Assembly: GCF_019249655.2 (NCBI RefSeq)
Contig: NZ_CP137557.1
Span: 1,609,001-1,673,000, forward strand
From: Segatella copri
GTDB taxonomy: Bacteria; Bacteroidota; Bacteroidia; Bacteroidales; Bacteroidaceae
Reading direction: 5' to 3'
Length of the DNA: 64,000 nt
Shown: positions 61,071 through 64,000 of the stretch, one piece after another
Layout: every line of letters starts with the position of its first letter
Numbering within the stretch: the first letter of the stretch is position 1
Made by a program: the position numbers and the translations under genes
The notes under the pieces: generated by a model
What the model was told of the DNA's origin: nothing
What the model saw: only the letters and a program-made list of their open reading frames with translations
Databases searched by the model: none

Positions 61071-62396
61071 ATGAACAAGAAAAAGATATTGTGTTTTTGT
61101 CTGGCTCTCGGGGCTTTTTCTGCTATGATGGCGCAGGAAACTCTGTCGCTGAGCCAGTGCCTGCAGATGGCAGTGGATAACAACCTGTCGCTGCAGAAAA
61201 GCAGGAACGAGATTGCAAAGGGAAAGTATTCCATCAGCGAGAACCAGGCGAAGTTGCTGCCGCAGATCAACGCCGTGGCACAGTTGAACGATAACTTCAC
61301 GCCTCCCGTTTCCGTGACGGATGGTTCTGCCTACGGCAAACCTTACAATGTAACCAAAACCCTGCAGTATAATGCTTCGGCAGGCTTGCAGCTCCAGATG
61401 CCGCTCTACAACCAGATGGTGAATACTGCCATCGACATTGCCAAGATAGCAGACCATCTCAACCAGCTCTCTTACGAGAAGGCACGTGAAGACCTCATCG
61501 TGCAGACCGCCAAGATGTATTACATGGCGCAGAATACTGCTGAGCAGATTAGACTGGTAAACGACAATATCAAGCGCCTGGAGGAACTCTATGGTATCAC
61601 CCAGGCATTCTACGATAATCAGATGAGTCTTGAGGTAGATGTGAAGCGTGTGAAACTCAACATCGAGAATCTCACCGTACAGCGTGATAACGCCATTGCC
61701 ATGCTCGATCAGCAATATACCATGCTCAAGTATGTGATAGATTATCCTGCAGAAAAGCAAATCAAGGTAAGTGATGTGAATCCCGGAGAGATAGAAACGG
61801 TGAATGCCAACGGATTGAACACCAATCTCTATGAACTTCAGCTCCTGGAGAAGAGAAAGGAACTTGCCCAGAAGCAGACCCAACTTGCTAAGGATGGCTA
61901 TCTGCCTTCTGTGAGTCTTACCGGAAGTCTGATGTATTCAGCCTTTACTGATAAGATAGAGCATTGGATTCATTCGGGCGAATCAAACCATTGGTATGGT
62001 TCCAATGGCATCGGCATCCAGCTGAGAGTGCCTGTCTTCGATGGCTTCGAGAAGCGTTCCAAGATAAGACGTGCCAAGATGGAGGAGGAGAATGCCCGCA
62101 TCGGATACGAGGATGCCTTGAAAGGCATGCAGGCAAACTATATGAACGCCGTGAGCGAGGTGAACAACAGTCAGCGCAACTACAAGAAGCAGTTTGACAA
62201 CTACACTCTGGCGCAGGATGTATATAGTGTAACAGCCGACCAGTATAAAGAAGGTGTAGGAACGATGACCGCCGTTCTCCAGGATGAGATGCGCATGAGC
62301 GAAGCCATGAACAACTATCTCACCGCCTACTATAAATATAAGGTGGCGAATCTCTCGCTCCTGAAACTCACCGGACAGTTGGACCAGGTAAAATAG
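61071..62396 (+). CDS. TolC-family outer-membrane protein, second efflux operon
   Basis: 441 residues from ATG 61071, which begins a clear signal peptide (MNKKKILCFCLALGAFSAMMA). Two TolC repeats follow, with LSLSQCLQMAVDNNLSLQ and the mirrored VSLTGSLMYSAF and GIGIQLRVPVFDGF barrel segments. It is the exit duct for the HlyD-MFS pump encoded next. It resembles the first-operon TolC in architecture but differs along most of its length, so the two sets are old paralogues rather than a recent duplication. Confidence 0.93.
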   Translation: MNKKKILCFCLALGAFSAMMAQETLSLSQCLQMAVDNNLSLQKSRNEIAKGKYSISENQAKLLPQINAVAQLNDNFTPPVSVTDGSAYGKPYNVTKTLQYNASAGLQLQMPLYNQMVNTAIDIAKIADHLNQLSYEKAREDLIVQTAKMYYMAQNTAEQIRLVNDNIKRLEELYGITQAFYDNQMSLEVDVKRVKLNIENLTVQRDNAIAMLDQQYTMLKYVIDYPAEKQIKVSDVNPGEIETVNANGLNTNLYELQLLEKRKELAQKQTQLAKDGYLPSVSLTGSLMYSAFTDKIEHWIHSGESNHWYGSNGIGIQLRVPVFDGFEKRSKIRRAKMEEENARIGYEDALKGMQANYMNAVSEVNNSQRNYKKQFDNYTLAQDVYSVTADQYKEGVGTMTAVLQDEMRMSEAMNNYLTAYYKYKVANLSLLKLTGQLDQVK

Positions 62397-62441
62397 CAAA
62401 GTAATCATGTAATAATAAGAACAATCAATCAGAATATAACA

Positions 62442-63542
62442 ATGGAACAGAACGAAAACAACAAGATAGAAACTTCTCACGAGGAAATGCAGAAGAAACT
62501 GAAGAAGCAGCGCATCCGCCAGATCATCGCCAGCCTCATCGGCGTAGCCATTCTCACCTTCGGACTCTGGAAGATAGTCTGCCTTTTCCTGGATTATAAT
62601 GCCAACGAAACCAGCAACGATGCCCAGGTAGAGCAGTATATCTCTCCTGTCAATCTCCGTGCATCGGGCTATATCGCCAAGGTTTGCTTCAAGGAACACG
62701 AGGAGGTGCACAAGGGTGATACGCTCCTGGTTCTCGACGACCGTGAGTATCGCATCCGACTGATGGAGGCTGAGGCGGCACTGAAGGATGCCAAGGCTGG
62801 AGCCAACGTCATTGATGCTACCCAGCAGACCACCCAGACATCGGCTACCGTCTATTCGGCATCCATCGATGAGATAGAGGTGCGCCTTGCCAAACTCGCC
62901 AAGGACTGCGAGCGCTATCGCAACCTGGTAGAGAAGAAAGCGGCTACTCCTATCCAGCTGGAACAGCTCGAAGTGGAATATGCGGCTACCAAGAAGAAAC
63001 TGGAATCAGTAAAGCGACAGCAGGCTGCTGCCTATAAGGGTGTGAACGAGGTGGTTACCCGCAAGCAGAATGTGGCTGCTGCCATCGAGCGTGCTGAGGC
63101 TGCGGTGGAGATGGCGAAGCTGAACCTCTCTTATTGTGTGGTGGTAGCACCATGCGATGGTAAGTTGGGCCGCCGCTCTATCGAAGAGGGACAGATGGTG
63201 AACGCAGGTACTACCATCACCTATATCCTTCCTAATGCCCAGAAATGGGTCATCGCCAACTATAAGGAAACCCAGGTAGAAAATCTCTATGTGGGTCAGA
63301 AGGTACGCATGACGGTGGATGCCATCAGCAACAAGGAGTTTGAGGGCACCGTTACCGCTATCTCCGGAGCAACCGGTTCCAAGTATTCTCTTGTTCCTAC
63401 CGATAATTCGGCAGGTAACTTCGTGAAGATTCAGCAGCGTGTGCCTGTAAGAATCGACTTCACTAACCTCAGCAAGGAAGACAATGCCCGCCTGGCAGCA
63501 GGTATGATGGTGGTAGTGAAGGCGGAGAGAAATAAAAAGTAG
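62442..63542 (+). CDS. HlyD/EmrA-type periplasmic adaptor, second efflux operon
   Basis: 366 residues. A cytosolic basic N-terminus (EEMQKKLKKQRIRQ) leads to a membrane helix (about 28-48). The usual SNDAQVEQYISPVNLRASG segment, lipoyl halves (HKGDTLLVLDD and CDGKLGRRSIEEGQMVNAG), a coiled-coil hairpin and PTDNSAGNFVKIQQRVPVRI follow. It starts 45 bp after the TolC stop and 22 bp before the MFS gene. It links the pump to the channel across the periplasm. Confidence 0.93.
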   Translation: MEQNENNKIETSHEEMQKKLKKQRIRQIIASLIGVAILTFGLWKIVCLFLDYNANETSNDAQVEQYISPVNLRASGYIAKVCFKEHEEVHKGDTLLVLDDREYRIRLMEAEAALKDAKAGANVIDATQQTTQTSATVYSASIDEIEVRLAKLAKDCERYRNLVEKKAATPIQLEQLEVEYAATKKKLESVKRQQAAAYKGVNEVVTRKQNVAAAIERAEAAVEMAKLNLSYCVVVAPCDGKLGRRSIEEGQMVNAGTTITYILPNAQKWVIANYKETQVENLYVGQKVRMTVDAISNKEFEGTVTAISGATGSKYSLVPTDNSAGNFVKIQQRVPVRIDFTNLSKEDNARLAAGMMVVVKAERNKK

Positions 63543-63564
63543 ATAGAAGGAAATGAAGTAATAT

Positions 63565-64000
63565 ATGGAAGAAGAATATAAGAATTATCCGTTCTATGAC
63601 TGGGTGCCGAAACCGCTGGGCATCATCTTCATGATCATCCTCTTCGTGCCGATGATTACGATGAGTGGTGTCTATTCCGCCAACAGCGGCGAGATGATGA
63701 GCGGACTGGGCATCCAGTCGGAATACATCGCCTTTGCGGGCTTCTGCACGTCGATAGGAATGGCGGCTTTTTCGCCGTTCTTCTACGAACTGGTGTGCAT
63801 CCGAAGAGAGAAGATGATGTGTATCGTGGGATTCTCCATTCTCTTTTTGCTCAGTTTCGTCTGCGCCCAGACCGATTCGCTGTTCATCCTAGGCTTGTGC
63901 AGTCTGCTGATGGGCTTTGTTCGCCAGACGCTTCTGATGGCGCATCTCTTTGTATTGATTCGATATGGCTTCGGCATTGAGGCAACGAAGAATATCACGC
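63565..64000 (+). CDS. MFS efflux transporter, second efflux operon (3' end outside window)
   Basis: 145 codons present from ATG 63565, then the window ends. The visible part has four hydrophobic segments (PLGIIFMIILFVPMITM, IAFAGFCTSIGMAAF, MMCIVGFSILFLLSF, LFILGLCSLLMGFV) in the DHA2/EmrB-type layout, and a short acidic N-terminus. Position after the adaptor gene matches the first operon (TolC, adaptor, MFS). Substrate unknown. Confidence 0.85.
   Translation, partial: MEEEYKNYPFYDWVPKPLGIIFMIILFVPMITMSGVYSANSGEMMSGLGIQSEYIAFAGFCTSIGMAAFSPFFYELVCIRREKMMCIVGFSILFLLSFVCAQTDSLFILGLCSLLMGFVRQTLLMAHLFVLIRYGFGIEATKNIT

Overview
The window reads as chromosome of a gut Bacteroidales bacterium, most likely Prevotella/Segatella (P. 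copri-like). The evidence is Bacteroidetes promoters (TTTG, about 19-20 nt, then TAnnTTTG) in front of many genes, L-fucose and host-glycan genes, a menaquinone pathway, an LptD-type LPS exporter and AT-rich gene junctions. No rRNA, tRNA or CRISPR array was seen.

Left edge (1-4613): the end of a DNA phosphorothioation (Dnd/PT)-like defence operon. It holds the C-terminus of a probable helicase-nuclease, a small helical protein, a DndD-type SMC-like ATPase, a HerA/FtsK-like ATPase whose N-terminus resembles DndE, and a stand-alone protein resembling the sulfur-binding domain of PT-dependent HNH nucleases. A REP-like hairpin cluster and a decayed toxin-antitoxin pair follow (4673-5229). This is the strongest candidate for an under-described system.

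5.4-12.6 kb: an ABM monooxygenase, beta-carbonic anhydrase, PHP phosphatase, uracil permease and a tripartite EmrAB/TolC-like efflux operon, with a divergent AraC regulator. 13.5-18.0 kb: a signalling module made of a hybrid histidine kinase, a small exported low-complexity protein and a sigma-54 NtrC-type regulator. A near-consensus sigma-54 promoter and an array of TTCCCCA half-sites precede the small gene. 18.3-20.0 kb: a metal P-type ATPase that lacks most of its nucleotide-binding domain.

20.1-25.5 kb: the L-fucose operon fucI-fucA-fucK-fucP, with a terminator between fucA and fucK. 25.6-30.6 kb: lysS-gpsA-pgi-HAD. 30.7-33.0 kb: a GH89 alpha-N-acetylglucosaminidase. 33.2-37.3 kb: menaquinone genes menI-menF-menD-menB. 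37.4-38.6 kb: a queuosine-precursor transporter plus queF behind a preQ1-I-like riboswitch. 39.1-41.3 kb: a PiT phosphate transporter with a cytosolic tail.

41.5-46.9 kb: a palindromic 21-bp array, a HAD hydrolase, an acidic hypothetical protein, and a lipoprotein gene split by an IS1182-family element. 46.9-59.1 kb: an oxaloacetate decarboxylase/pyruvate carboxylase B-like enzyme without a visible biotin site, an HD hydrolase, LptD, a GH95 fucosidase, a Pif1-like helicase with a TPR-like tail, and a class A penicillin-binding protein. 59.4-64.0 kb: an orphan fucose/arabinose-isomerase-like protein and a second TolC-HlyD-MFS operon that runs off the window. GH95 and GH89 can release fucose and GlcNAc from mucin-type glycans, and the fuc operon would catabolise the fucose. 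Heptanucleotide tandem repeats recur at gene junctions throughout.
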